Under the pieces are notes generated by a model that was not told where the DNA came from, made no database searches, and worked only from the letters and a program-made list of their open reading frames with translations. Position numbers and translations under genes: made by a program. From Alphaproteobacteria bacterium (GTDB taxonomy: Bacteria; Pseudomonadota; Alphaproteobacteria; UBA828): a stretch of DNA of 35,013 nucleotides. The stretch spans positions 1-35,013 of the forward strand of contig JAJDXK010000102.1 in NCBI GenBank assembly GCA_022823305.1, in the 5' to 3' direction. Shown here one piece after another: positions 1 to 9,055 of this stretch (position 1 is its first letter; every line of letters begins with the position of its first letter).

Positions 1-494
1 CCGAAGCCGGCGCCGCCGTCGATCACCGCGAGGCAGAAGTCCTTCTCGAGGCTGGGGTTCTGCATGCCGTCGTCCATCAGCACCAGCGGCGCACCGGCCG
101 CGGCCGCCGCTGTGGCCCCAGCCGGGCGGTCGCGGCAGAGCCAGGTCGGCGCGGCACGGGCCAGCAGCAGCGCCTCGTCGCCCACCGCGCGCGCATCGTG
201 GCGGGCAGGATCGACCCGGAGCGGGCCGCGCGTGCTGCCGCCATAGCCGCGCGTGAGGATGTGCGGCCGGATGCCGTCGTCAGCCAGCAGCGCGGCGAGC
301 GCGAGGACGGCCGGCGTCTTGCCGGCGCCGCCCACGGTGAAGTTGCCGACGCAGACTACGGGAACGGCAGCCCGCGCCGGCCGGACCAGCGCGGCCCGTG
401 CCAGCGCGGCCGCGTCGTAGAGGCGGGAGACGGGCGCAAGCGCGGCGGCGGCGAGCCCGCCGCGCTCAGCCGCCCAGAACGCCGGTGCGCGCAT
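1..494 (-). CDS. lpxK: Tetraacyldisaccharide 4'-kinase LpxK, C-terminus beyond window edge
   Basis: Inner-membrane kinase that phosphorylates the 4' position of the lipid A disaccharide, the step before Kdo addition. About 164 codons are visible; the 3' end runs off the left edge. After a membrane-anchoring N-terminus (MRAPAFWAAERG...), the family P-loop GNFTVGGAGKT lies at residues 50-60, RGYGG near 82-86, and the DDGMQN signature (family DDGfQN) near 141-146. The ATG lies inside the end of waaA, overlapping it by 29 bases, so the two are almost certainly translationally coupled. No other start fits the family N-terminus. This ORF is open at the window edge; its identity is read directly from the reverse complement of 1-494. 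Confidence 0.93.
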   Translation of the reverse strand, partial: MRAPAFWAAERGGLAAAALAPVSRLYDAAALARAALVRPARAAVPVVCVGNFTVGGAGKTPAVLALAALLADDGIRPHILTRGYGGSTRGPLRVDPARHDARAVGDEALLLARAAPTWLCRDRPAGATAAAAAGAPLVLMDDGMQNPSLEKDFCLAVIDGGAGF

Positions 495-1779
495 CGCCGC
501 CACAGGGGCCGAGATGGGCGGAGATCAGACCGAGCACCGCGTCCGCCGCACCGCCCAGCGTGCGCGCGGTCTCGGTCGCAGCGGCTCGACGGCGCGCGCA
601 CGCGTTCTCGTCTTCGAGCAGGGCGGCGACGGCGTCGGCTAGGGCGCCTGCATCGCCCACCCGGTCGAGGGCGTCCGCGCCCTCCAGCGCGGTGCAGGCC
701 TCCGAGAAGTTCTCCATGTACGGACCGGCGACGAGGGCGCAATCGAGCCGCGCCGGCTCCAGCGGGTTGTGCCCGCCATGGGGCGCGAGCGAGCCGCCGA
801 CGAAGGCGACGCCGGCGAGGCGGTAGACCAGGCCGAGCTCGCCCAGCGTGTCGACGAGGTAGACCGCAGTTTCCGGCCCGACCGCCGTGCCTGCCGAGCG
901 CCGGGCGGCGGCGAGCCCGCGCCCTTCGAGCAGCGCGGCGACGGCGTCGCAGCGCTCCGGGTGGCGCGGGGCGAGGATCGTGAGCAGGCCGGGGAAGCGC
1001 CGGCAGAGCGCCGCGTGCGCGTCGGCGACGGCCTCCTCCTCGCCCTCGTGCGTGCTCGCCGCGGCCCAGCACGGTCTGCCGCCGATGGCCTGCCGTAGCG
1101 CCGACACGTGGGCATCGTCCGCCGGCAGCGGCGGCGCGTCGTTCTTCAGGTTGCCGCGCACGGCGACGTTCCCGGCCCCCAGCGCCCGGAAGCGCGCCGC
1201 ATCGGCCTCGCTCTGCGCCAGCACGGAGGCAAAGGCCCCGAGCAGGGGCCGGCTCAGATGCGGCGCCCGGCGCCAGCGCGCGGCGGATCGGGTGGACATG
1301 CGCGCGTTGACCAGCAGCATCGGCACACCCCGCCCGGCGGTCTCGAGGATGAGGTTTGGCCAGAGCTCCGATTCCACCCAGAGGGCGAGGTCGGGCCGCC
1401 AGTGCGCGGCGAAGCGGCGCACGGCCTGCGGCCGGTCGACCGGCGCGAACTGGTGCAGCACTCGTGCCGGGAGTCTTTCGCGCAGCAGACGCGCCGAGGT
1501 CACGGTGCCCGAGGTGATCAGCACCCGGACGTCAGGGAGCGCCTCGCCGAGCCGGTCCACGAGCGGCAGCAGCGACACGCTCTCGCCGACGCTCACGCCG
1601 TGCATCCAGACCAGCCGGCCCTCGGGCCGGGTCAGGCCGGGTCGCCCCAGACGCTCGCCGAAGCGGGCACTGTCTTCTTTGCCCCGACGCCGCCGGTGGG
1701 CGAGCCAGGCATGGACGAGCGGGGTGGCCAGCGCGCTCGCGCACCGGTAGCTGCGCGGGGTGATCAGGGCCCCGATCAT
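466..1779 (-). CDS. waaA: 3-deoxy-D-manno-octulosonic acid transferase WaaA (KdtA)
   Basis: Glycosyltransferase (GT30) that transfers Kdo from CMP-Kdo to lipid IVA at the inner membrane. It has 437 residues, normal for the family. The N-terminal half has the conserved RFGERLG segment (39-45) and WMHGVSVGE (58-66), whose Glu is the family catalytic base. The C-terminal CMP-Kdo-binding half shows ASTHEGEE (241-248), PRHPER (271-276) and GGSLAPHGGHNPLEP (328-342). The start overlaps the end of the acyltransferase gene by 4 bases, and the end overlaps lpxK by 29 bases. From family knowledge it could add one or two Kdo residues; the sequence does not decide this. Confidence 0.96.
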   Translation of the reverse strand: MIGALITPRSYRCASALATPLVHAWLAHRRRRGKEDSARFGERLGRPGLTRPEGRLVWMHGVSVGESVSLLPLVDRLGEALPDVRVLITSGTVTSARLLRERLPARVLHQFAPVDRPQAVRRFAAHWRPDLALWVESELWPNLILETAGRGVPMLLVNARMSTRSAARWRRAPHLSRPLLGAFASVLAQSEADAARFRALGAGNVAVRGNLKNDAPPLPADDAHVSALRQAIGGRPCWAAASTHEGEEEAVADAHAALCRRFPGLLTILAPRHPERCDAVAALLEGRGLAAARRSAGTAVGPETAVYLVDTLGELGLVYRLAGVAFVGGSLAPHGGHNPLEPARLDCALVAGPYMENFSEACTALEGADALDRVGDAGALADAVAALLEDENACARRRAAATETARTLGGAADAVLGLISAHLGPCGGDARTGVLGG

Positions 1780-2480
1780 CCGCGCGCGGCGGCCGGCTCG
1801 ATCGGCGCGGCGCCCACCATGCGGTCGGCGTCGGCGGTCAGCGCGTTGAGCCGCTCCTCCAGCAGCAGGCGCGAGCGCTCCATCGCGGCCTCGTCGGCGT
1901 CTGCGGCGACGTGGATCGGCTGGCCCCAGAGGTAGACGCCGCGGCTGAAGGGGAGGGCGATGACGAAGCGGTCCCAGCTGCCAGCGACTTTGCGCCGCGA
2001 GACCGCGTAGGTAGCCGGGAGGATGGGCACGCCGGAGAGACGCGCCAGCGCGATGATGCCGGGCTGCACGCGCATCCGTGGCCCGCGCGGCCCGTCGGGC
2101 GTGATGCCGAGGTAGCCGCCCTCACGCAGCAGGCGCAGCGAGGCGCGCAGCGCCGCCGCCCCGCCGCGCGTCCGCGAGCCGCGAATGGTCGCGACGCCCA
2201 GGTGACGCACGGCGCGGGCGATGCTCTCGCCATCGCGGTGGCGCGAGACGACGACGTGCATCACTGGCTCCGCCCGCCAGCCCTGCGGCGCCATCATCAG
2301 CCGGCCGTGCCAGAAGGCGGCGATGAAGGGCCGGCCCGCGCGGAGCAGGGCGTCGGCTTCCTCCCGCCCCAGCGTCTGCCAGCGGCTGGTGGCGTAGACC
2401 AGCCCGGTGTAGCGGGCGAAGAGCCAGGCCAGCGATGCCAGCCCGAGCCGGCTGCGCAGGACGCGCTTGCCGAGAGCCAT
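1776..2480 (-). CDS. DUF374 family lysophospholipid acyltransferase-like protein
   Basis: Protein of 234 residues of the DUF374 group, related to the PlsC/LPLAT acyltransferases, commonly found next to waaA in alphaproteobacteria. Visible motifs are AFWHGRLMM (55-63, with the His in place of the usual HX4D entry), SRHRDGE (79-85), GSRTRGG (101-107) and TPDGPRGPR (127-135). There is one hydrophobic stretch near the N-terminus (about 13-30), so it is probably bound to the inner membrane. It starts 2 bases after msbA and overlaps waaA by 4 bases, which ties it to lipid A or outer-membrane lipid synthesis. The exact acyl substrate is unknown; a role as secondary lipid A acyltransferase is inference from position only. 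Confidence 0.87.
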   Translation of the reverse strand: MALGKRVLRSRLGLASLAWLFARYTGLVYATSRWQTLGREEADALLRAGRPFIAAFWHGRLMMAPQGWRAEPVMHVVVSRHRDGESIARAVRHLGVATIRGSRTRGGAAALRASLRLLREGGYLGITPDGPRGPRMRVQPGIIALARLSGVPILPATYAVSRRKVAGSWDRFVIALPFSRGVYLWGQPIHVAADADEAAMERSRLLLEERLNALTADADRMVGAAPIEPAAARG

Positions 2481-2482
2481 GC

Positions 2483-4276
2483 CTATTCGGCGGCCATGCC
2501 GGCCGCGAACTGCTTCGCATGGAGCCGCGCGTAGACGCCGCCCGCCGCCAGCAGCGAGCGGTGCGTCCCCGATTCCGCAAGGCGGCCGTCTTCCAGCACG
2601 TGGATGCGGTCGGCATTCTCGACGGTGGAGAGCCGGTGGGCGATGACCAGCGTGGTGCGGCCCTGCATCAGGCTGCGCAGCGCCTCCTGTACCTGACGCT
2701 CGGATTCCGGGTCGAGCGCGCTCGTCGCCTCGTCGAGCAGCAGGATGGGGGCGTCCTTGAGCATGGCGCGGGCGATGGAGAGCCGCTGCCGCTGTCCGCC
2801 GGAGAGCTTGACCCCGTGCTCGCCGATGACGGTGTCGAGGCCGTCCGGCAGCTCCGCGATGAAGCCCTCGGCGCCGGCGGCCTGGGCGGCGGCCGCGATC
2901 TCGCCTTCGCTCGCCTCGATCCGCCCGTAGGCGATGTTGGCGCGCACGGTGTCGTCGAAGAGCACCGCCTCCTGGCTCACCAGCGCCACCGCGTCGCGCA
3001 CGCTGTCCGTGGTCGCCGCGCGGACGTCGGTGCCGTCGATGCGCACCGCCCCCTCGTCCACGTCGTAGAAGCGGGGGATCAGGTTGAGCACGGTGGACTT
3101 TCCCGCACCCGAGGGGCCGACCAGCGCCACGGTCTTGCCCGCCGGCACCTCCAGCGTCACGTCGCGCAGCGCGGGCGTGCCGTTGGGGTAGGTGAAGCTC
3201 ACGCCCTCCAGCGCGAGCGCGCCGCCCGCGAGCCTGAGCGGGCGCGCGTCGGGGGCTTGCGCGATGCGGGGCTCGGTGTCGAGCAGGTCGAACACGCGCT
3301 GGCTCGCCGCGAGCCCCTCCTGCAGGCTGGCGTTGAGGTTGGCGATCGCCTTGAGCGGCCGGTAGGCGAGCAGCATGGCGGTGATGAAGGCGAAGAAGGC
3401 GCCCGGCGTCAGCGCGTTCTCGATCACCTGCCAGCCGCCGTAGAGGATCAGCACCGCGATGAAGAGGCCGCCGAGGGTCTCCATCAGCGGCGAGGCGATG
3501 GCGCGGATGCGGCTCTGCTTGAAGATCAGTCGGAAGACGCTCTCGACCAGGCGGTCGGTGCGCTCGGCCTCGAAGTCCTCACGGTTGTAGGCCTTGACGT
3601 GGCGCGCGCCCTGGAAGGCCTCGTTGAGCCGCGCCGTGAAGAGGCCGAGCTCGTTGAGCGCCGAGGTCGAGACCTTGCGCATGCGCCGGCCGATCCGGGC
3701 GATCGGATAGATCGCGACGGGGAAGACCACACAGGCGATCAGCGCAAGCTTCCAGTCCTTCTCGAACATGACGCCGATCAGGAAGAGCAGGGTCAGCGAA
3801 TCCCGGACCATGCCGGTGAGGGCGTTCGCCACCGCGTTGCGCATCATGTTGACGTCGTTGGTCAGCCGCGAGACCAGCTTGCCGGACGCCGTGTCCTGGA
3901 AGAACGCGAGGTCGAAGCGCAGGATGTGGGCGAAGACCCGGCTCTGCAGGTCGGCGATGACGCGCTGGCCGACGAAGGCCATCAGCACCGCCTGCCCGTA
4001 GGTGGCGGCGCCCCGGATCAGCGTGATCACGATCACCGCGACGGGGACGACGATGAGCAGCTCGCGGTCCTTCTCCAGGAAGATCTGGTCGAGCACTGGC
4101 TCCATCAGGTAGGCGAGCGCCGCCGTGGCGCCGGCGGCGATCGCCATGCAGAGCCCCGCCAGCAGCAGCCGGCCCAGGTGCGGGCGCACGTGATCGCGCA
4201 CGAGGCGGACCAGGAGGTGCCTCGTCGACGCTGGCTGCTGGGACGGGTCGGATCGCTCCACGGCGTTCGCCGGCAT
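2483..4276 (-). CDS. msbA: MsbA-type lipid A/lipid ABC exporter, ATP-binding protein and permease
   Basis: Half-transporter of 597 residues in the lipid flippase group: an ABC type-I membrane domain (about 30-325, hydrophobic segments near 37-57, 75-92, 158-170, 177-192 and 268-290) followed by a nucleotide-binding domain. The NBD has Walker A GPSGAGKST (387-395), signature LSGGQ (491-495), Walker B ILLLDE (511-516) and switch His about 547. It should work as a homodimer flipping lipid A core across the inner membrane. Position between pmbA and the acyltransferase/waaA/lpxK genes supports msbA over other ABC half-transporters. No clear Shine-Dalgarno is visible before the ATG. A 77-base gap separates it from pmbA. 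Confidence 0.92.
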   Translation of the reverse strand: MPANAVERSDPSQQPASTRHLLVRLVRDHVRPHLGRLLLAGLCMAIAAGATAALAYLMEPVLDQIFLEKDRELLIVVPVAVIVITLIRGAATYGQAVLMAFVGQRVIADLQSRVFAHILRFDLAFFQDTASGKLVSRLTNDVNMMRNAVANALTGMVRDSLTLLFLIGVMFEKDWKLALIACVVFPVAIYPIARIGRRMRKVSTSALNELGLFTARLNEAFQGARHVKAYNREDFEAERTDRLVESVFRLIFKQSRIRAIASPLMETLGGLFIAVLILYGGWQVIENALTPGAFFAFITAMLLAYRPLKAIANLNASLQEGLAASQRVFDLLDTEPRIAQAPDARPLRLAGGALALEGVSFTYPNGTPALRDVTLEVPAGKTVALVGPSGAGKSTVLNLIPRFYDVDEGAVRIDGTDVRAATTDSVRDAVALVSQEAVLFDDTVRANIAYGRIEASEGEIAAAAQAAGAEGFIAELPDGLDTVIGEHGVKLSGGQRQRLSIARAMLKDAPILLLDEATSALDPESERQVQEALRSLMQGRTTLVIAHRLSTVENADRIHVLEDGRLAESGTHRSLLAAGGVYARLHAKQFAAGMAAE

Positions 4277-4353
4277 CGGCGCGCAACGTCTAACCGCTTG
4301 AATTCAGTCCAATAGCACGGCCGGGCTTTCGGCTCCAGCCGTCCGCGCGCCGC

Positions 4354-5703
4354 TCAGCGGCCCGCGACCGTCATGCCGTCGATGCGCACGGTCGGGCTGT
4401 CGATGCCGTAGCGGAAGGCGAGGTCGCCGGCCGGGGTGAGGTGGCGGAACATCTCCCTGAGGTTGCCGGCGACGGTGACCTCGCTCACCGGATAGGCGAT
4501 TTCGCCCCCTTCGATCCAGAAGCCGGCCGCGCCGCGGCTGTAGTCGCCGGTCACGGCGTTGACGCCCATGCCGATCAGCTCGGTGACGTAGAAGCCGCTT
4601 TCGACCGCGCCGATCAGGGCCTCTGCGCTGTCTTCGCCGGGCTCGAGCCAGAGGTTGGAGGCCGCAGGCCCGGGCGGGGCGCTGGTGCCGCGCACGGCGT
4701 GGCCGGTGCTGGCGAGGCCGAGCTGGCGCGCCGAGCGGCTGTCCATCAGCCAGCTTCGCAGCACGCCGTCGGCGACGATCTCGCGCCGCGTCGTCGCCAC
4801 GCCCTCGCCGTCGTAGGGGCGCGAGCGCAGGCCGCGCTCCCGGTGCGGGTCGTCGACGACGGTGATCCCCGGGGCGAAGAGCTCGCTCTCCAGCGCGTCC
4901 TTGAGGAAGCTCGTCCCGCGCGCGATCGCAGGTCCCGCGATGGCGCCGGCGAGGTGGGAGAGAAGCCCGCCGGCGATGCGGGGGTCGTAGACGACCGGCA
5001 CCTGGCCCGAGCGCGCCTTGCGGGCGCCGAGCCTCCTCACCGCGCGCTCGCCGGCGCGGCGGCCCACCGCCGCGGCGTCCTCCAGGTCGGCCTCGTGCAC
5101 CGCGGTGGACCACTCGTAGTCGCGCTCCATCGCCGTGCCTTCGCCGGCCAGCACCGCGGCGCTGACCGAAAAGCCGCTGGTGGCGTAGCCGCCGGTGAAG
5201 CCGTCGCTGGTGACGAGCGTGGCCTCCGAGCGCCGCCAGCCGCCGCCGCCGCCCTCGGAGTTGGTGACGCCGGCGACGGCGCGGGCGGCGTCCTCCGCCT
5301 CGGCCGCGCGGGCCATCAGGCTCTCGGCATCGGGCTCGCCCGCGTCGGCGAGGTCGAGCGCGGGCCAGTCGCGGGCGAGCAGCGCCGGGTCGGCGAGGCC
5401 GGCGTAAGGGTCCTCCGGCACCGCGCGCGCCATGGCAATCGCGCGCTCGGCGAGGGGCCCGAGCGCGCTGTCGGCGAGGTCGTTGGTGGAGACGATGGCC
5501 TGGCGTTCGCCGACGAAGACGCGCAAGCCGAGCGCGCGGCTTTCGGCACGCACCAGGTCCTCCGGCTCGCCCAGGCGGCAGCTCGCGTCCAGTGCGCTGC
5601 CCTGCACCAGCACGGCGTCGGCTGCATCGGCGCCGAGGCGGCGCGCGCGTGCGATCAGCCCGTCCAGCAGGTCGGCGGCGTTGCCCGCCCCGGTGTCAGC
5701 CAT
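4354..5703 (-). CDS. pmbA: PmbA/TldE family metalloprotease subunit
   Basis: Protein of 449 residues of the TldD/PmbA family. In E. coli TldD and PmbA (TldE) form a heterodimeric metallopeptidase that degrades peptides and processes microcin B17 and CcdA. This member lacks a HExxxH zinc motif, as expected for the non-catalytic PmbA/TldE partner. Recognisable parts are the N-terminal domain (to about 170), the central VPVVYDPRIAGGLLSH-like segment and the C-terminal NLWLEPG...GFYVTELIGMG...NAVTGDYSRGAAGFWIEGGEI region typical of the family. A catalytic TldD partner is not in the window. It sits at the head of the lipid A cluster, a common alphaproteobacterial arrangement. Confidence 0.93.
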   Translation of the reverse strand: MADTGAGNAADLLDGLIARARRLGADAADAVLVQGSALDASCRLGEPEDLVRAESRALGLRVFVGERQAIVSTNDLADSALGPLAERAIAMARAVPEDPYAGLADPALLARDWPALDLADAGEPDAESLMARAAEAEDAARAVAGVTNSEGGGGGWRRSEATLVTSDGFTGGYATSGFSVSAAVLAGEGTAMERDYEWSTAVHEADLEDAAAVGRRAGERAVRRLGARKARSGQVPVVYDPRIAGGLLSHLAGAIAGPAIARGTSFLKDALESELFAPGITVVDDPHRERGLRSRPYDGEGVATTRREIVADGVLRSWLMDSRSARQLGLASTGHAVRGTSAPPGPAASNLWLEPGEDSAEALIGAVESGFYVTELIGMGVNAVTGDYSRGAAGFWIEGGEIAYPVSEVTVAGNLREMFRHLTPAGDLAFRYGIDSPTVRIDGMTVAGR

Positions 5704-5751
5704 GTGCGAAGAGGGGAGCCCGCGTGTTTCTCGGCGACAACGGCCGGCCCG

Positions 5752-6225
5752 TCAGAAGCGGAAGAGGCCGGTGCGGATGCGCCGGTTCTTCTCGAGGTAC
5801 TGCTGGTGGTAGTCCTCGGCCATCCAGAAGTCGCTTGCCGGCTCGATCAGCGTCGCGATCGGGTGCCCGGCGGCGACGAGGGCCGCCCTGCTCGCCTCCG
5901 CGGCCTCCTTCTGGGCCTCCGAGACGTAGAAGATGGCGGAGCGGTACTGGGTGCCGATATCGGGCCCCTGGCGGTTCACCTGGGTCGGGTCGTGCACCTG
6001 CCAGAAGAGCTCCAGCAGCGTCTCGTAGCTCACACGCTCCGGCTCGAAGACGACGCGCAGCACCTCCGCATGGCCCGTCTGGCCGCTGCACACCTCGTAG
6101 TAGGTGGGCTCGCTCGTCTGGCCGCCGCTGTAGCCGACTGCGGTCTCGACCACGCCATCGACCTGGCGAAACGCGGCCTCGACGCCCCAGAAGCACCCCG
6201 CTCCGAAAATCGCCGTCTCGGTCAT
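5752..6225 (-). CDS. msrA: Peptide-methionine (S)-S-oxide reductase MsrA
   Basis: Cytoplasmic repair enzyme reducing the S-diastereomer of methionine sulfoxide. It has 157 residues. The catalytic motif GAGCFWG lies at residues 8-14 with the nucleophile Cys11, followed by the family segments [19 protein letters not shown] and [11 protein letters not shown]. The reading frame is open further upstream, but the ATG at 6225 follows a GAGGGCGAG ribosome site and places GCFWG at the usual distance from the N-terminus, so I chose it. The gene diverges from the acyl-CoA dehydrogenase at 6308 and is followed by pmbA after 48 bases. Confidence 0.95.
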   Translation of the reverse strand: MTETAIFGAGCFWGVEAAFRQVDGVVETAVGYSGGQTSEPTYYEVCSGQTGHAEVLRVVFEPERVSYETLLELFWQVHDPTQVNRQGPDIGTQYRSAIFYVSEAQKEAAEASRAALVAAGHPIATLIEPASDFWMAEDYHQQYLEKNRRIRTGLFRF

Positions 6226-6307
6226 CTCGCCCTCACGCCCGTCTTTGCCTTGTGTGATAGATAGCACCTCGTGCGGAAGTAACAAGCCGGAGTGCAGGAG
6301 CGGCAGC

Positions 6308-7570
6308 ATGACGATCGGCATCAGGACGGACGAGGACTACGAGGCCTACCGGGCGCAGGTGTTCGACTTCCTCTGGCGCGAGGTGGAACCCAGGGCGAGC
6401 GAGATGGAGCGGACGGGCGTATTTCCGCAGGACGCGCTCTTCCCGCGCTTCCGCGAGCTCGGCCTCTTCGGCGCCGTGATCCCCGAGGAGTACGGCGGCA
6501 TCGCGCTGAGCTGCGCCCGCTATCTGCCGCTGCTCGCCGAGTTCTCCAAGGTCTCGGGCGTCGTCCGCGTGCTGCTGCACGTCCACAACACCAGTGCGCG
6601 CGCCGTGGTCGCCTATGGCACCGAGGCGCAGAAGAGGGCGCTGCTGCCGGCGCTGGCGACGGGCGAGCAGTCGCTCACCTTCGCCATCACCGAGCCCAAT
6701 TCGGGGAGCGGCATGGACGTCGGCACCCGTGCCCGGCGCGAGGGCGACAGCTGGATCGTGAACGGCGCGAAGCACTACATCACCAACGCCGACTTCGCCA
6801 CCGGCCACCTCATCTGCGTCCGCACCGGCGAACGCGGCGACAGGCGCGGGCTCACGGCGCTGGTGGTGCCCACCGGCACCCCCGGCTTCACCGTCGAGCC
6901 GATGCCCGACATGATGGGCAACAACGGCCCGCCCCACGGCATCCTGCGCTTCCGCGACACGCCGGTGCCGGCGGACAGCATGGTGGGCGCCGAGGGCGAC
7001 GGCCTCGACGTGTTCCTGGGCGAGCTGGAGCCGAGCCGCGTCTTCGTCGCCGCGAGCTCGCTGGGGACCGCAGAGCGGGCGCTGGAAATCGCGCTGCACT
7101 TCGCGGGCGAGCGCGTCACCTTCGGCCGGCCCATTGCCGCCCGCCCCTCGGTGCAGTCCGAGCTCGCCGACATGGCCCGCGACGTTTACGCGCTGCGCCT
7201 CATCCTCGACGACGTGGCCGCCAGGATCGATCGCGAGGAGCCGTGCGCGCTGGAGGCCTCCATCGCCAAGCTCTTCGGGCTCGAGACCGTGATGCGGGTG
7301 ACCGACAAGGCGATGGACGTGGTCGGCGGGCGCGCCTACTTCACCGACTACCCCTATCCGCTGGAACGCCTCTACCGCGAGTGCCGCATCAACATGCTGG
7401 AGGAGGGCACGCCCTCGATCCAGCGGCTGGTCATCGCGCGCAGCCTGCTGGGGCAGGCGGTGCCGCTCGACATCGGCACCCTCGGCGCGCCCTACCAGCC
7501 GGCGGGCACCGATCCCGCCCTGGGCCAGCGGCCGCCGCACGACCTCACCTACGCACACGCGGACGACTAG
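6308..7570 (+). CDS. Acyl-CoA dehydrogenase family protein
   Basis: FAD flavoenzyme of 420 residues catalysing alpha,beta-dehydrogenation of an acyl-CoA. It has the normal three-part fold: helical N-domain, middle beta domain with the FAD-binding [15 protein letters not shown] segment (family TEPxAGSD; here NSGSGMD), and C-terminal helical domain with the catalytic Glu at about 366 in LEEGTPSIQ. The ATG at 6308 has an AGGAG ribosome site at 6296-6300, preferred over an in-frame start at 6245. It carries a Pro-rich tail of about 35 residues after the last helix. The substrate is not evident; the gene stands alone, divergent from msrA and convergent with mobA. Confidence 0.9.
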   Translation: MTIGIRTDEDYEAYRAQVFDFLWREVEPRASEMERTGVFPQDALFPRFRELGLFGAVIPEEYGGIALSCARYLPLLAEFSKVSGVVRVLLHVHNTSARAVVAYGTEAQKRALLPALATGEQSLTFAITEPNSGSGMDVGTRARREGDSWIVNGAKHYITNADFATGHLICVRTGERGDRRGLTALVVPTGTPGFTVEPMPDMMGNNGPPHGILRFRDTPVPADSMVGAEGDGLDVFLGELEPSRVFVAASSLGTAERALEIALHFAGERVTFGRPIAARPSVQSELADMARDVYALRLILDDVAARIDREEPCALEASIAKLFGLETVMRVTDKAMDVVGGRAYFTDYPYPLERLYRECRINMLEEGTPSIQRLVIARSLLGQAVPLDIGTLGAPYQPAGTDPALGQRPPHDLTYAHADD

Positions 7571-7587
7571 CGGCAGGAGCGCAGGAG

Positions 7588-8211
7588 TTAGAGCGCCGGG
7601 CCGTGCCGGGCGATCAGGCGCTCGGCCTCGGCCAGGTCGTCGGCGCGGTTGGCGTTGAAGAAAGGATCCACGGGGTCGGCGGGGAAGGCCACCTCCACCA
7701 GCCGGTGGCCGGCGGTCCAGCGGTCGATCTTGCGCTCGCCCTGCTCCACCAGGGCCTCGCGCAGGTCGGCGCGAAGCTCCACCGGCCAGAGCCCGAACAC
7801 GGGATGGGCGCGGCCCTCCGACGCGGCGCAGGCGAGATCGGCGCCCGCGAGGTCGCGGGCGTGCACCATCGCCTCGACCAGGTCGCGCGGCAGGAAGGGC
7901 GCGTCGGTGGCGAAGCTCGCCACCAAGGGGTGGTGCGGCGCGTGCGCCGCGGCCCAGTCGAGCGCGGTGAGGATGCCGGCGAGCGGCCCGGCGTTGCCCT
8001 CCACCACGTCGGGGACCACGGGCAGATCGTAGGCCGCGAAACGCTCAGGCTCGCCGTTCGCGTTCAGGATCAGCGGGCCCACCTGGGGTGCCACGCGCGC
8101 GATCACGCGCGCCAGCAGGGTCTCGCCCGCGAGCGGGCGCAGGCACTTGTCGCCGCCGCCCATGCGGCGCGCGAGCCCGCCCGCGAGCAGCACGCCCACG
8201 ACCCCGGTCAT
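7588..8211 (-). CDS. mobA: Molybdenum cofactor guanylyltransferase MobA
   Basis: Transfers GMP from GTP to molybdopterin, making the MGD form of the cofactor. It has 207 residues. The N-terminal nucleotide-binding loop [15 protein letters not shown] lies at 8-22, then NANGE, the [14 protein letters not shown] segment and FATDAPFLP with the metal-binding Asp. The ATG at 8211 puts the loop directly at the N-terminus as in the family; an upstream in-frame ATG at 8355 would add an unrelated 48-residue leader and is rejected. No molybdoenzyme or moa gene lies in the window. It is convergent with the dehydrogenase (17-base gap). Confidence 0.92.
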   Translation of the reverse strand: MTGVVGVLLAGGLARRMGGGDKCLRPLAGETLLARVIARVAPQVGPLILNANGEPERFAAYDLPVVPDVVEGNAGPLAGILTALDWAAAHAPHHPLVASFATDAPFLPRDLVEAMVHARDLAGADLACAASEGRAHPVFGLWPVELRADLREALVEQGERKIDRWTAGHRLVEVAFPADPVDPFFNANRADDLAEAERLIARHGPAL

Positions 8212-8287
8212 GGCAGGCTCGAATGGTTTGCGGTCATGGCGATGGTCCCCTGCCTCATGGTGGCTGGTTAGTTGTTTTCCCTCAAGC

Positions 8288-8321
8288 GCCGGGCGCTCGC
8301 TCATGCCGGGCGCTCGCTCAT
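8288..8321 (+). repeat. Perfect tandem duplication of a 17-base unit upstream of ubiK
   Basis: The unit GCCGGGCGCTCGCTCAT occurs twice in direct contact, at 8288-8304 and 8305-8321. It lies in the mobA-ubiK divergent spacer and its last base is the first base of the proposed -35 box. It may be a chance slippage duplication or a pair of regulator sites. Confidence 0.8.
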
Positions 8322-8348
8322 TGCCAGCCGCCGATGCCGTGGCATACT
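8321..8348 (+). promoter_or_regulatory. Candidate sigma-70 type promoter for ubiK-DUF1244
   Basis: TTGCCA (8321-8326) and CATACT (8343-8348) are separated by 16 bases. The expected start point near 8355 precedes the GGAGAG ribosome site at 8362-8367 and the ATG at 8373. Match is 5/6 and 4/6 to consensus. Confidence 0.45.
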
Positions 8349-8372
8349 GGCCCAAGCTTGGGGAGAGGGCCG

Positions 8373-8657
8373 ATGCAGACCGACAGCCACATACTCGACG
8401 ACATGGCCCGCGTCGCCACCGGGGCCATGGGGGCTGCGAGCGGCCTCAAGGGCGAGTTCGACGCCATGGTCAGGCGCCGTCTCGAAGCGATCCTGGCAAG
8501 GATGGACCTGGTCCCGCGCGACGAGTTCGACGCGGTCAAGGAGATGGCCGCGCGCGCCCGCAGCGAGAACGAGGAGCTTGCCGAGCGCCTCGCCCGGCTG
8601 GAGGCGCGCCTCGCGGCCGGGGGCGCCGCGGCGGGGGAGGCGGGCGATGGACGATAG
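8373..8657 (+). CDS. ubiK: UbiK-type accessory factor (BMFP family)
   Basis: Small protein of 94 residues of the UbiK/YqiC membrane fusogenic family. In E. coli UbiK binds UbiJ and helps ubiquinone biosynthesis under aerobic conditions. The N-terminal part ([20 protein letters not shown]) is an amphipathic helix; the middle ([18 protein letters not shown]) is the family-conserved core; the C-terminus ([20 protein letters not shown], about 63-82) is a coiled coil. A GGAGAG ribosome site precedes the ATG. It overlaps the DUF1244 gene by 11 bases. Function is by family; nothing else for ubiquinone synthesis is in the window. Confidence 0.87.
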   Translation: MQTDSHILDDMARVATGAMGAASGLKGEFDAMVRRRLEAILARMDLVPRDEFDAVKEMAARARSENEELAERLARLEARLAAGGAAAGEAGDGR

Positions 8658-8949
8658 GACGCAGATCGAGCTGGAGGCCGCCGCCTTCCGCACCCTGGTC
8701 GCGCACCTGCGCAAGCGCACCGACGTGCAGAACATCGAGCTGATGAACCTCGCCGGCTTCTGCCGCAACTGCCTGTCGAAGTGGTACCGCGCCGCCGCCG
8801 AGGACAAGGGGCTGGACATGGACCTGGAGGAGGCGCGCCAGCAGGTCTACGGCATGACCTACGCCGAGTGGAAGGAGCACTTCCAGACCGAGGCCACGGC
8901 AGAGCAGAAGAAGAAGTACGCCGAGGAAGCCGCCAAGCACGGCTTCTGA
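8647..8949 (+). CDS. DUF1244 family small protein
   Basis: Protein of 100 residues that matches the DUF1244 family, typical of alpha- and gammaproteobacteria. The hallmark segment is LMNLAGFCRNCLSKWY (about 33-48), with two Cys three residues apart, then a conserved YGMTYAEWK and a Lys-rich C-terminal helix. Function is unknown in the family. It starts inside the end of ubiK (11-base overlap), so the two are co-translated. No signal peptide or membrane segment is seen. Confidence 0.88.
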   Translation: MDDRTQIELEAAAFRTLVAHLRKRTDVQNIELMNLAGFCRNCLSKWYRAAAEDKGLDMDLEEARQQVYGMTYAEWKEHFQTEATAEQKKKYAEEAAKHGF

Positions 8950-9009
8950 TCGGCCCATCTGCAAACGCTCCGCCCCGTCCGATTTCGCCAGCGCCCCACC
9001 TCCCCCTGT

Positions 9010-9034
9010 CCCCCTCCCCCGAAGGCGGAGGGGG
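9010..9034 (+). repeat. Imperfect GC-rich hairpin in intergenic repeat cluster
   Basis: CCCCCTCC (9010-9017) pairs with GGAGGGGG (9027-9034) around a 9-base loop. It lies just before the longer palindromic repeat at 9056. The 272-base gap 8950-9221 holds these two hairpins and the leader of the oxidoreductase gene, nothing else that I can see. It may serve to end DUF1244 transcription, although no T-run follows. Confidence 0.6.
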
Positions 9035-9055
9035 GACGTGGCTGCGCCGGCCTTC

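Noticed and set aside
2435..4315. Long plus-strand open frame of 626 codons opposite msbA, and similar long frames opposite other genes
   Set aside because: GC-rich codon bias of the real minus-strand gene creates such shadow frames; the translations have no recognisable motif.
4277..4353. A msbA-specific promoter in the pmbA-msbA gap
   Set aside because: TTGGAC and TTAGAC are present on the minus strand but 13 bases apart, too close; no other pair is convincing.
6245..6307. Upstream in-frame ATG for the acyl-CoA dehydrogenase giving 21 extra residues
   Set aside because: The leader [10 protein letters not shown]... is unlike the family and the ATG at 6308 has a ribosome site at the right distance.
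8209..8355. Upstream ATG at 8355 for mobA
   Set aside because: It would add 48 unrelated residues before the nucleotide-binding loop and overlap the proposed ubiK promoter.
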